From Prochlorococcus sp. AG-355-P18 (GTDB lineage Bacteria; Cyanobacteriota; Cyanobacteriia; PCC-6307; Cyanobiaceae): 64,000 bases of DNA. The DNA lies in the NCBI GenBank assembly GCA_003280515.1, contig QCER01000001.1:108086-172085 (forward strand). The letters run 5' to 3'. A model generated the notes under the pieces. That model did no database searches. It saw nothing but the letters and a program-made list of their open reading frames with translations, and was not told the origin of the DNA. Both the position numbers and the translations under genes were made by a program. This document shows, one piece after another, positions 26,190 through 35,032 of the stretch; position 1 is the stretch's first letter, and each line of letters starts with the position of its first letter.

Positions 26190-26426
26190 TTAGAATTTTT
26201 TTAAATCAACTCCACTTGATTTAGCAAATTTATCTAAACCTACTTTCTGAATAGACTTTAGTGCTTTGGTGCTGATTTTAATATTCACCCATTTTTTGCC
26301 TTCTTCCCACCAAAGTCTCCTTTTTTGAAGGTTAACTTGTTGCAATTTTTTTGTACGAATATGTGAGTGACTCACTGCCATCCCGTTATTAGCTTTTGCA
26401 CCGGTCAGTTCGCAAACTCTTGACAT
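26190..26426 (-). CDS. rpmB: Ribosomal protein bL28
   Basis: 78 residues, matching bacterial L28. [21 protein letters not shown] and the [23 protein letters not shown] part are the characteristic large-subunit protein L28 pattern. It is strongly basic. It sits 39 bases downstream of htpG on the same strand and upstream of the peroxiredoxin gene. Confidence 0.97.
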   Translation of the reverse strand: MSRVCELTGAKANNGMAVSHSHIRTKKLQQVNLQKRRLWWEEGKKWVNIKISTKALKSIQKVGLDKFAKSSGVDLKKF

Positions 26427-26465
26427 ATTTATTGGGTTATATCTTTAAAAATTCTAACACATGAC

Positions 26466-28370
26466 TCAATTTGTTGAATTAAGTAGTTCTGAAATTAATT
26501 CGGCATTATTATTTTGTAAATTAATAATCTGTTCTTGATCTAATCCACCAACGGAAAGCTTAGCCATATTGTAGACATGATTAGCAATTTTAGATGCCAA
26601 TGGATTCTCAATAGGATCTTTTTCATCAATAATTATTTTGTTGCCCGTAATTTTATTAAGACCAACAATAAGTGGATGTTCTTTGTTAATTAAGAGCACA
26701 TGATATTCAGGTAAGCCAGGCATCTTTTGTTCCATGTACGCTCCCATATCATTAATTCTTCTCATTTGTTCTGGAAGCAAGATCATCGCTGGTGGAGCAT
26801 CCTTGCTTGAAAGTGACTGCACTTTAACTGTTACTTTCTCATTGTTAAGGGCCTTAACTATTGTATCTCTAAGATTATCGGTATTTGATTTGCCATCCTT
26901 ATCTACAATTTCTTTAGATTCTTTATCTTCTAGTTCATTTATTTCTGAATCTACTCTTTGGAATTGATAATCTTCATTTTTACTTTCCAACCATGGAAGA
27001 AATTGTGCGTCAATTAAGGGATCTGATTTAATAACTTCTTTATTATCAGATAAACAGATATTTAATGCACTAGACTGAGCAATCAAATCTGAACAGTAAA
27101 TTATTTTTTTAGAATTAGTTAATTTATTTCGCTCTTTGTAATTTGCGAGAGTTGTGAAATATTTATCATTGGACTTGATTAGGGATTTATTTTCAATATC
27201 TTTAGTTACGTCTTTCTCTGAATTTATAATTGTTTCGAAAATTATACTGTTATTGACTAAATCAGCAAATTTTTCATCTTCGATAGCACCTATTTTAATA
27301 AAAGCAGAGATTGAATCCCAAATTTCTGCATAAAATTCTGGAGAATTTTTTATCAAATCCTTCAGTTTATTAGCGATTTTTTTTGAGATAAATGATGATA
27401 TAGACCTTACTTTTCTATCTGTTTGTAATGCACTTCTACTAACATTTAGAGGTATATCTGTAGAGTCAATAACTCCTCTTAGAGGTAAAAGGTATTTTGG
27501 TACTATTTCTTTAATTGAATCGCTTACGAATACTTGATTGCAAAATAGTTTTATTTCTCCCTTTTCCCAATCAGCTCTACCTGACAACTTTGGAAAATAC
27601 AATATTCCTTGTATATCATATGGATAGTCTGTATTTAGATGAATCCATAACAGTGGATCTCCCTGGAAAGGATAAAGGTATTTATATAACTCAATATAAT
27701 CTTCATCTTTTAATTCACTAGGTTGTTTTCTCCAAGGAGGATTTTTCTTATTGATTGTCTCTCCCTCCAATAAGACATCTATTGGCATAAAATCACAATA
27801 TTTTTTTATTAGTGATTTAATCCTTTCAGGCTCGATAAACTCTTTTTCTTCTTCAAGTAGGTGAAGAACAACATCTGTACCAATTGTCTCTCTTTCTGAT
27901 TCCTCTAACGTGAAATTTGGCGATCCATCACAAGACCATTTGAATGCTTTTGATTCCCCAATTGCCGACTTAGTTAATATATCAACTCTATCTGCCACCA
28001 TGAAGCTTGAATAAAAACCTAGTCCAAAATGACCTATGAATTCATCATTATCTTTTTTGTATTTTGTTAAGAATTCTTCAGCACTAGAAAATGCAACTTG
28101 ATTTATATACTTTTTAATTTCTTCATCATTCATTCCAATTCCATTATCGGAAATTATTAAAGTATTTTTTTCACGGTTAATTGTTATTTTTACTTGAGCC
28201 TCCTCAGTATTCTCGCAATCACCTGCCATAGAGGCCATTCTTCTTTTACTAATTGCGTCGACACCATTACTAACAAGTTCTCTTAAAAAGATTTCATGGT
28301 CAGAATATACTGCCTTCTTGATAATTGGGAAAATATTTTCTGTATTAATACGAATTTCGCCTTTTTCCAT
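26466..28370 (-). CDS. htpG: Chaperone HtpG (Hsp90)
   Basis: 634 residues, the usual bacterial Hsp90 length. The N-terminal GHKL ATPase has FLRELVSNGVDAIS, IISDNGIGMNDEEI and IGHFGLGFYSSFMVAD; the middle domain includes the catalytic-loop region PLNVSRSALQTDRKVR; and the C-terminal domain provides dimerisation. It helps folding of client proteins under stress and in cyanobacteria has been linked to phycobilisome and tetrapyrrole enzymes. No clear heat-shock element was seen upstream. Confidence 0.97.
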   Translation of the reverse strand: MEKGEIRINTENIFPIIKKAVYSDHEIFLRELVSNGVDAISKRRMASMAGDCENTEEAQVKITINREKNTLIISDNGIGMNDEEIKKYINQVAFSSAEEFLTKYKKDNDEFIGHFGLGFYSSFMVADRVDILTKSAIGESKAFKWSCDGSPNFTLEESERETIGTDVVLHLLEEEKEFIEPERIKSLIKKYCDFMPIDVLLEGETINKKNPPWRKQPSELKDEDYIELYKYLYPFQGDPLLWIHLNTDYPYDIQGILYFPKLSGRADWEKGEIKLFCNQVFVSDSIKEIVPKYLLPLRGVIDSTDIPLNVSRSALQTDRKVRSISSFISKKIANKLKDLIKNSPEFYAEIWDSISAFIKIGAIEDEKFADLVNNSIIFETIINSEKDVTKDIENKSLIKSNDKYFTTLANYKERNKLTNSKKIIYCSDLIAQSSALNICLSDNKEVIKSDPLIDAQFLPWLESKNEDYQFQRVDSEINELEDKESKEIVDKDGKSNTDNLRDTIVKALNNEKVTVKVQSLSSKDAPPAMILLPEQMRRINDMGAYMEQKMPGLPEYHVLLINKEHPLIVGLNKITGNKIIIDEKDPIENPLASKIANHVYNMAKLSVGGLDQEQIINLQNNNAELISELLNSTN

Positions 28371-28479
28371 TTAAAAAAATCAAATATATTAAATCTTATT
28401 TCGTAAAAACTAGTTAATCAAGTTTAATTAGGAGTATTGTCCGAACAACATATGAATTTAAATAAATTTTTAAAAGGTT

Positions 28480-29631
28480 TTATTTAACCCACAAAATATC
28501 ACTACAATTATTTTCTTTCATTATTTGATTGGCTTTAGACAAGTCATTACATGGATTTAAATGTAAGACAGCAATATTTCCTTTTTTCTGTTGTGCTTTT
28601 TGTTCATTCATACCTTTTTCTAACAAATAAGAATCTTTAAACATCAATAAAATCTTTTTTTTATCTGTCTTTTCTTCCTTAATTAAATTTCTTAAAATAT
28701 CTACTGAAATTGTAAATCCAATACCATTATATATTTTCTCATTAGGACTAAATGACCTTACTAACTCATCATATCTTCCGCCTTTTGCGATGACGTTTTT
28801 ATTTTTACCATTATCCCCTATTAGTTGAAAAACTATTCCTTCATATAAATTCAAGTGAGGTTGAAAAGTGGGATCAAGTTGTAATTTAACACCATATTTT
28901 TTTGAAATTTTTGATAAAGTTTTAAATAAAAAATTTAAGTCATCTAATGTTTTACTAGGACCATATATATTTTTTAATTTTTTTAATATTGCAATTGGCT
29001 CTCCTCGGGTGAATAAAAGATCTTTAAGAATATTTTTATCATCTTCATCTATTACTAATTTAGATAAATTATCTTGATCAAAATTAACCAGACTTTTCTT
29101 AATTTCTTCAAAATTATTATTCTTATATTTGTTGAGAATCAAGTCCATTATTTTTGTAGTGCTTACTAGCAGAAATAAATTACAACCATCCTTCAAATTA
29201 ATATTATCGATTGAATCAAACAAAATATTAATAACTTCAATTTCTGGGTATTTTGTATCATATCCAATTAATTCAATTCCACTTTGTAATTTTTCTTGTA
29301 ACTTAAATGCATTTTTATTATTTTGTTTCTTATCAAAAACCATTCCATTGGTGAATAATCTTATAGGTCTTTTCTTATTTATTAATCTAGTAGATGACAA
29401 TTTAACAATTGATGTTGTCATTTCTGGCCTAAGACATAATGAATTATTACTTACTATTCCTACAACCTGATTTTCGTCAATAACGCCACGGCCTTTTATG
29501 GTCTCTAAAGTATTTATAAATGAGGGTGAAACCTCTTCATATCCCCAAAGTTTATAAATTCTATTTAAATTATTTATGATGTTTGAGTTATTTTTTACAT
29601 CAACTAATTTAATTTCCTTAATATCTGTCAT
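28480..29631 (-). CDS. hisZ: ATP phosphoribosyltransferase regulatory subunit
   Basis: 383 residues. HisZ is a class II aminoacyl-tRNA synthetase paralogue, related to HisRS, that activates and gives histidine feedback control to the short form of HisG. LRPEMTTSIVKLSS and RPIRLFTNGMVF are motif-2-like regions, and GGRYDELVRSFSP with NGIGFTISVDIL is the motif-3 region. It lacks the C-terminal anticodon-binding domain of true HisRS, and the length fits HisZ. Neighbour order htpG-hisZ-inositol monophosphatase is in one direction. Confidence 0.9.
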   Translation of the reverse strand: MTDIKEIKLVDVKNNSNIINNLNRIYKLWGYEEVSPSFINTLETIKGRGVIDENQVVGIVSNNSLCLRPEMTTSIVKLSSTRLINKKRPIRLFTNGMVFDKKQNNKNAFKLQEKLQSGIELIGYDTKYPEIEVINILFDSIDNINLKDGCNLFLLVSTTKIMDLILNKYKNNNFEEIKKSLVNFDQDNLSKLVIDEDDKNILKDLLFTRGEPIAILKKLKNIYGPSKTLDDLNFLFKTLSKISKKYGVKLQLDPTFQPHLNLYEGIVFQLIGDNGKNKNVIAKGGRYDELVRSFSPNEKIYNGIGFTISVDILRNLIKEEKTDKKKILLMFKDSYLLEKGMNEQKAQQKKGNIAVLHLNPCNDLSKANQIMKENNCSDILWVK

Positions 29632-29649
29632 TTTGATATTTAACTAATT

Positions 29650-30498
29650 TTAGGTGTAGAGATTTTTTTTAAATGGAGAGACTTTATCTAGTTCATTTTT
29701 TAATTCATTCTCAAGGCTGGGAGAACAAGCTAAAATTCTTCCTGAACTTAAATTAAATTCGCCTGATGGATAGTCAGAAATAATACCACCAGCCTCTTTA
29801 ACAATAATAGCACCGGCCGCCAGGTCCCATACTTCTAATCCTCTTTCCCAATATCCATCTACCTTACCTGCCGCAACAAATGCTAGATCTACTGCTGCTG
29901 CACCCCCTCTTCTAACACCTCTGGTTTTATGTGTTAAATAACAAAATTCAGCATAATTATTATCCTCTGTCTCAAATCTGTCATAAGAGAAACCTGTTAC
30001 AAGAAGACTATCAGAAAGATTAGAGGGATTCGATACTTTAAGTTTACTATCATTGCAGAATGAGCCTAAACCTATACAGGCTGAATATAGTTCATTTAAA
30101 TAAGGTACAGAAATAGCGCCTATAATTGGCTTATTTTTATATACAAGACCAATAGAAGTCCCAAAAAAAGGATATCCATGGGAATAATTTGTTGTACCGT
30201 CTAATGGGTCTATACACCAAGTTAAATCCGAAGATTTCTTTAATTTACCCGATTCCTCTGCATTTATAGATATGTTTGGTGTCTCTTCTAATAAAAATTC
30301 TTTTATTTTATATTCAACTTCTAAATCTACATTGGTAACTAGATCACCCTTCCTACCCTTTGATGATATTTTCTGAATTTTATTGTAATTAACTTTTAAA
30401 ATTTCATTACCAATTTGAGCGGAATTCTTGGCTATCTCATACAAAAAAGGTAAGTTTACTTGATTTGCTAGTTCTTCTATTGCACTTAATTCAAACAT
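29650..30498 (-). CDS. Inositol monophosphatase family protein
   Basis: 282 residues. The metal sites are visible: AEESGK (first), WCIDPLDGTTNYSHGYP (second) and GLEVWDLAAGAIIVKEAGG (third), as in Mg-dependent Li-sensitive phosphatases. The substrate may be inositol phosphate, histidinol phosphate or another sugar phosphate; the gene directly follows the ferredoxin gene and precedes hisZ. A histidinol-phosphatase role would fit that neighbour but is only an inference. Confidence 0.9.
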   Translation of the reverse strand: MFELSAIEELANQVNLPFLYEIAKNSAQIGNEILKVNYNKIQKISSKGRKGDLVTNVDLEVEYKIKEFLLEETPNISINAEESGKLKKSSDLTWCIDPLDGTTNYSHGYPFFGTSIGLVYKNKPIIGAISVPYLNELYSACIGLGSFCNDSKLKVSNPSNLSDSLLVTGFSYDRFETEDNNYAEFCYLTHKTRGVRRGGAAAVDLAFVAAGKVDGYWERGLEVWDLAAGAIIVKEAGGIISDYPSGEFNLSSGRILACSPSLENELKNELDKVSPFKKNLYT

Positions 30499-30503
30499 GT
30501 TAG

Positions 30504-30878
30504 TTAATCTTCCTCAAATTCCCAAGGTGGCGCAACTCTTGTATTTCCTCTCCCAAAATATTGTCCAAATTGTAAATCGTAAACTTCATCTTCATATGTG
30601 GTTTCTACCACAAGATCTGAAGTTGCTTTAGCGACACAAAGAAGTGCATAGCCTTTGTCTTTTAAAGCCTGTGATACACCCATGGCTTCAGGTTGTTGTA
30701 AGGTACCAGATTTAATTTTAACTGCACAACTTGTACAGCAACCATTTCTACATGAAAATGCTAGTTTGAAACCTTTCTTTTCAAATTCCTTAAGTATGTA
30801 ATCATCACTATTTACCTGCTCTTGGTAGACCTTTCCGGTTTCCTTATTTTTAATCGTGATTGTGAAAGTATTTTTCAA
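30504..30878 (-). CDS. 2Fe-2S ferredoxin
   Basis: 124 residues of the plant-type ferredoxin fold. The cluster ligands are CRNGCCTSC (C-x4-C-x2-C) at about 43-51 and the fourth cysteine in YALLCVAKATSD. It is longer at both ends than PetF (about 97 residues), with an acidic tail including FGRGNTRVAPPWEFEEDx-type residues, so it is probably a specialised ferredoxin, not the main photosynthetic one. It is divergent from tRNA-Ser and 5 bases upstream of the phosphatase gene, same strand. Confidence 0.93.
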   Translation of the reverse strand: MKNTFTITIKNKETGKVYQEQVNSDDYILKEFEKKGFKLAFSCRNGCCTSCAVKIKSGTLQQPEAMGVSQALKDKGYALLCVAKATSDLVVETTYEDEVYDLQFGQYFGRGNTRVAPPWEFEED

Positions 30879-30927
30879 ATAACATTCCTCTAAAATGGGA
30901 AGATTAAGGGTTAATATGGTTATCTTG

Positions 30928-31014
30928 GGAGAGGTGGCCGAGTGGTTGAAGGCGCAGCACTGGAAATGCTGTATAGAGGCAACTTTATCGAGGGTTCGAA
31001 TCCCTCTCTCTCCG
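30928..31014 (+). tRNA. tRNA-Ser (anticodon GGA)
   Basis: 87 bases fold as a class II tRNA. The acceptor arms are GGAGAGG (30928-30934) and TCTCTCC (31007-31013) with one G-U pair and discriminator G. The anticodon arm is CAGCA-CTGGAAA-TGCTG, so the anticodon is GGA, reading UCC and UCU. A long variable arm follows, and the T arm GAGGG-TTCGAAT-CCCTC is perfect. No CCA is encoded. It lies in the gap between the ferredoxin gene and the DnaK gene. Confidence 0.97.
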
Positions 31015-31228
31015 TTTTATATTAGTTTATTTTGGTTAAATCCATCAACACCTTTGTTTATAAAAATATCATTTAAAATAGATAGAAATCTCATTAACAA
31101 GTTATAAATAATCTTATTTATTTAAATTAAGTTGAAAATATTTGATTTTTACTATTATATGTAAATATCTAAGATAAAAATTAATTAAATTATTAGTAAA
31201 TTTTGCTTTAATTTAGCGATCTAAAATC

Positions 31229-33226
31229 ATGGGGCAAATAGTTGGAATTGATTTAGGTACTACTAACTCTGTTGTCGGAGTAATAGAAGCTGGACGTCCA
31301 ATTGTTATTGCAAATTCTGAGGGTTCTAGAACTACACCTTCAATAGTTGGATTTACAAAAGACAAGGAAATAGTAATAGGAGACCAAGCGAGAAGACAAC
31401 TTGTTCTAAATCCTAAGAATACCTTTTATAACCTTAAACGATTTATTGGTAGTGACTGGGATGAATTAGATGAGAATAGTATTTCTGTTCCTTATAACGT
31501 TAAGGCTAATACTAATGGAAGCGTTAGGGTTCTTAGTCCAAATACAGAAAGAGAGTATGCACCAGAAGAATTAGTGAGTTCATTGATTAGAAAATTAATT
31601 AATGATGCTGAAACCTATCTTGGAGATACTGTTGATTCTGCAGTTATTACTGTTCCTGCTTATTTTAATGAATCTCAAAGGCAAGCTACAAAGGATTCTG
31701 CAATATTAGCTGGTATTAAAGTAGATAGAATTCTAAATGAACCTACTGCTGCTGCTCTAGCTTATGGTTTTGAAAAAAGTTCTTCTAATAATGTTTTGGT
31801 TTTTGATTTAGGAGGAGGAACATTTGATGTTTCATTATTGAAAATTTCTAATGGTGTCTTTGATGTAAAAGCCACTTGTGGTGATACTCAGCTAGGAGGA
31901 AACAATTTTGATTCAAAAATAGTTGATTGGCTTGCAGAAAAATTTCTAGTTAAACATGATATTGATCTAAGGAGGGATAGACAAGCTTTACAGAGATTAA
32001 CTGAGGCTGCTGAAAAAGCTAAATGTGAATTGTCAGGATTACAAAAAACAAAAATATCTTTACCATTTATCACAACAAGTAAAGAGGGGCCGTTACATAT
32101 TGAAGAAACATTAGATAGGAAAATATTTGAATCATTATCACAAGATTTACTTGATAGATTATTAGAACCTGTGCAAATAGCTTTAGATGATTCTGGATGG
32201 AACGCAGAAGATATTGATGAGGTAGTTCTTGTAGGTGGCAGCACAAGAATTCCAATGGTTCAACAATTAGTAAAGACTCTTGTTCCTAATGATCCTTGTC
32301 AATCTGTTAATCCTGATGAAGTCGTAGCAGTTGGAGCTGCGATTCAATCTGGAATTATTAGTGGTGATTTACAAGATTTACTTCTAAATGACGTTACTCC
32401 CTTATCTTTAGGTTTAGAAACTATTGGTGGTCTTATGAAGGTACTTATTCCTCGTAATACGCCAATACCAGTTAGACAATCTGATGTTTTTAGTACCTCC
32501 GAGGCTAATCAATCATCAGTAGTTGTTCAAGTAAGGCAGGGAGAAAGGCCTTTAGCCTCTGAAAATAAATCACTTGGTAAATTCAGGCTATCAGGAATAC
32601 CTCCAGCTCCAAGAGGGATCCCTCAAGTCCAAGTAGCTTTTGATATTGATGCTAATGGTCTTTTAGAGGTAAGTGCAACTGATAGAACAACTGGAAGAAA
32701 GCAAACAGTTACAATCTCTGGTGGTTCTAATTTAAATGAACAAGAAATAAATTCGATAATTGAAGAAGCCAAATCAAAAGCTAATGAAGATAGGAAGAGA
32801 AGATCTGTAATTGATAGAAAAAATAGTGCTTTAACTCTTATTGCCCAAGCTGAGAGAAGACTTAGGGATGCTTCATTAGAATTTGGTCCTTATGGTGCCG
32901 AAAGGCAACAACGAGCTGTTGAATTAGCCATTCAAGATGTTGAAGAGTATATAGATGACGATGATCCTCAAGAATTAGAAATTTCAGTAAGTGCTTTACA
33001 AGAAGCATTATTTGGTTTAAACAGAAAATTTGCTGTAGAAAAGAAAACCGATAATAATCCCCTACAGGGCATTAAAAATACATTTGGATCATTAAAGGAT
33101 GAACTCTTTTCAGATGATTATTGGGATGATGATCCTTGGGATAATCAAATGAATAGAAATTATAGAAATTCGAGGTATGGTAATTCTAGGGACGATGATC
33201 CATGGGACAATGACTACTTCCTCTAA
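31229..33226 (+). CDS. dnaK: Hsp70 chaperone DnaK, probably the paralogue paired with DnaJ
   Basis: 665 residues. The Hsp70 ATPase domain (about 1-385) shows GIDLGTTNSVVGVIEAG, VFDLGGGTFDVSLL and VVLVGGSTRIPMVQQL; the substrate-binding domain follows with LLNDVTPLSLGLETIGG. The C-terminal tail replaces the usual EEVD-like end with acidic aromatic repeats, DDDPWDN at residues 633-639 and 655-661. Cyanobacteria have three DnaK types; pairing with a zinc-finger-less J protein suggests the DnaK3-type, which I infer only. The last 17 bases overlap the J-protein gene. Upstream, TTGAAA (31132) and TATTAT (31153) are possible promoter elements with non-ideal spacing. Confidence 0.93.
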   Translation: MGQIVGIDLGTTNSVVGVIEAGRPIVIANSEGSRTTPSIVGFTKDKEIVIGDQARRQLVLNPKNTFYNLKRFIGSDWDELDENSISVPYNVKANTNGSVRVLSPNTEREYAPEELVSSLIRKLINDAETYLGDTVDSAVITVPAYFNESQRQATKDSAILAGIKVDRILNEPTAAALAYGFEKSSSNNVLVFDLGGGTFDVSLLKISNGVFDVKATCGDTQLGGNNFDSKIVDWLAEKFLVKHDIDLRRDRQALQRLTEAAEKAKCELSGLQKTKISLPFITTSKEGPLHIEETLDRKIFESLSQDLLDRLLEPVQIALDDSGWNAEDIDEVVLVGGSTRIPMVQQLVKTLVPNDPCQSVNPDEVVAVGAAIQSGIISGDLQDLLLNDVTPLSLGLETIGGLMKVLIPRNTPIPVRQSDVFSTSEANQSSVVVQVRQGERPLASENKSLGKFRLSGIPPAPRGIPQVQVAFDIDANGLLEVSATDRTTGRKQTVTISGGSNLNEQEINSIIEEAKSKANEDRKRRSVIDRKNSALTLIAQAERRLRDASLEFGPYGAERQQRAVELAIQDVEEYIDDDDPQELEISVSALQEALFGLNRKFAVEKKTDNNPLQGIKNTFGSLKDELFSDDYWDDDPWDNQMNRNYRNSRYGNSRDDDPWDNDYFL

Positions 33227-34136
33227 AAAAGACTATTTGTCAATTTTGGGTTTATCCCCTGATTTTGATGATAAAGAACTTAAAAAGGCCTTTCGAAGAG
33301 AAGCAAGAAAATGGCATCCAGATTTAAATAAAAATGATCTTAATGCAGAAGAAAGATTTAAATTAATTAACGAAGCATACGAATATCTTCGTGACCCTAA
33401 TAAAAGAAAAAATTATTCGGATGAAAATATCAAGGATGATTACGAAAATAATAATTTCAAGACAGGTTTTCCTGATTTTCAAGATTATCTTGATTCATTA
33501 TTTGGCTATGAATATTCACCAAAGAATTATGAGGAATATGATGATGAACCGTTTGAGGATGAATCGATAAATACAAATAAAGATGATTTTAACAATTTTC
33601 AATACCCTACAACTTCTCCAGAAGAGCCACCTCCAGTTAAACTTCACCAAGATATTGAAACAGTTATTGAATTAACTCCTGATGAGGCTTTAAATGGATC
33701 TTCAATATTAATTGAGCTTGAGGATGAAACTGTAGTAGAAGTTGATACACCACCTTTCGCTGGAGATGGCTGGAGATTAAGACTTGAAAAAATTGCAAGA
33801 GGAGGAAAAGATCATTATCTACAGTTAAAAGTTCAAACGGATAGTGGTCTAAGAATTGATGGTTTAAGAGTTCTATATAAATTAGAGTTATTTCCTCATG
33901 ATGCTCTTCTTGGTTGTGCAGTAGAGGTTCCTACCCTTGATGGAAATGTCACACTTCAAGTACCACCAAAATCATCTACGGGCAGAATGTTACGTTTGAA
34001 AGGGAGGGGTTTAACTTTTGAGGATAATGTAGGTGATCAATATGTTGAAATCTTGGTAGTGATACCTGCTGACATTAATGATGAAGAAATTGCTTTATAT
34101 ACAAGATTACAAGAATTATCACTTTCTGATTCTTAA
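33210..34136 (+). CDS. dnaJ: DnaJ-type co-chaperone without zinc finger
   Basis: 308 residues from the ATG at 33210, whose product begins MTTSSKKDYLSILGL; a frame start at 33177 would add 11 residues within dnaK and is rejected. The J domain (about 6-70) has HPD in KWHPDLNKND, then an acidic linker of about 80 residues rich in Asp, Glu, Tyr and Asn, then two DnaJ C-terminal substrate-binding domains (GDGWRLRLEKIARGGKDHYL and PPKSSTGRMLRLKGRGL). There is no zinc-finger region, so it is a type-B-like J protein. It stimulates the DnaK encoded directly upstream, overlapping by 17 bases. Confidence 0.92.
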   Translation: MTTSSKKDYLSILGLSPDFDDKELKKAFRREARKWHPDLNKNDLNAEERFKLINEAYEYLRDPNKRKNYSDENIKDDYENNNFKTGFPDFQDYLDSLFGYEYSPKNYEEYDDEPFEDESINTNKDDFNNFQYPTTSPEEPPPVKLHQDIETVIELTPDEALNGSSILIELEDETVVEVDTPPFAGDGWRLRLEKIARGGKDHYLQLKVQTDSGLRIDGLRVLYKLELFPHDALLGCAVEVPTLDGNVTLQVPPKSSTGRMLRLKGRGLTFEDNVGDQYVEILVVIPADINDEEIALYTRLQELSLSDS

Positions 34137-34169
34137 TCAAATATTATATAAATAGTAAAATCTATACTT

Positions 34170-34553
34170 ATGGACATATTTGTTCTTTTATATAATTCAG
34201 GAACAGATAAGGAAGGAATTCATTCAATCGAACTTAAGGGAAGGACAATTGTTCTCATGTTTGAAGATAGGGATGATGCAACAAGATATTGTGGTCTACT
34301 AGAAGCTCAAGATTTTCCTTTGCCAACAGTTGAAATGATAAACATAGAGGAAATAAAAGATTTCTGTATTAAATTAGATTATGAATACAAATTAGTACAA
34401 AAGAATTTTGTACCTAAAACCCCAGAAGATAGGTTGTTAATTTCACCACCCCAAAAAAACCTAGAAGTTGAAAATTGGGCGGAAGACAAAAATAGCAAAA
34501 AAGATAACATTGATATAAATACCATTAAGGAAAACCTTGAAAAGTTGCTTTAG
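34170..34553 (+). CDS. DUF3110 protein
   Basis: 127 residues. The N-terminal half (about 1-85) is the DUF3110 pattern IFVLLYNSGTDKEGIHSIEL, then GRTIVLMFEDRDDATRYCGLLEAQDFP. The C-terminal part is a charged tail. DUF3110 is a cyanobacterial family of unknown function, often encoded near DnaK/DnaJ. It lies 33 bases after the dnaJ stop and 37 bases before the cyclophilin gene in the same direction, a plausible protein-folding operon. Confidence 0.85.
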   Translation: MDIFVLLYNSGTDKEGIHSIELKGRTIVLMFEDRDDATRYCGLLEAQDFPLPTVEMINIEEIKDFCIKLDYEYKLVQKNFVPKTPEDRLLISPPQKNLEVENWAEDKNSKKDNIDINTIKENLEKLL

Positions 34554-34590
34554 CTATTAAAATACCAATAAATTATTCAAAAAATAAAAC

Positions 34591-35031
34591 ATGACAACTG
34601 CATTATTTGAGACAGAAGTTGGAAGCATAAATATTGAATTTTTCTCTGACGACGCACCTAATACAGTTAAAAACTTCACAAACCTTATTAGTAACGGTTT
34701 TTATGATGGTCTAGCATTCCACAGAGTTATTCCTGGATTTATGGCTCAGGGCGGATGTCCAAATACTCGTGATGGAGCATCTGGTATGCCTGGAACTGGA
34801 GGACCTGGATATAATATTAAATGTGAAATTAATTCCAATAAACATCTAAAAGGTTCACTTTCAATGGCTCATGCAGGAAAGGATACAGGTGGAAGTCAGT
34901 TTTTTATAGTTTATGAACCACAGCCTCATCTAGATGGAGTTCATACTGTTTTTGGTAAGACAGATGATATGGATGTAGTGCTAAAACTCACTAATGGTTC
35001 AAAAATTCTAAAGGCAACTATAAAAGAGTAA
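34591..35031 (+). CDS. Cyclophilin-type peptidyl-prolyl cis-trans isomerase
   Basis: 146 residues, the minimal cyclophilin. The pattern [41 protein letters not shown] and [11 protein letters not shown] contains the catalytic arginine (FHRV) and substrate-pocket FxxxQ/GSQFF residues. No signal peptide, so cytoplasmic. It catalyses proline isomerisation. Convergent with ribBA, one base between the stops. Confidence 0.95.
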   Translation: MTTALFETEVGSINIEFFSDDAPNTVKNFTNLISNGFYDGLAFHRVIPGFMAQGGCPNTRDGASGMPGTGGPGYNIKCEINSNKHLKGSLSMAHAGKDTGGSQFFIVYEPQPHLDGVHTVFGKTDDMDVVLKLTNGSKILKATIKE

Positions 35032-35032
35032 A

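Noticed and set aside
28451..28486. 11-residue frame after the hisZ end
   Set aside because: Too short, and it overlaps the end of hisZ; no sign of translation.
31132..31158. TTGAAA and TATTAT before dnaK as a firm promoter
   Set aside because: The spacing is 15 bases and such boxes are frequent in AT-rich gaps; mentioned only as possible.
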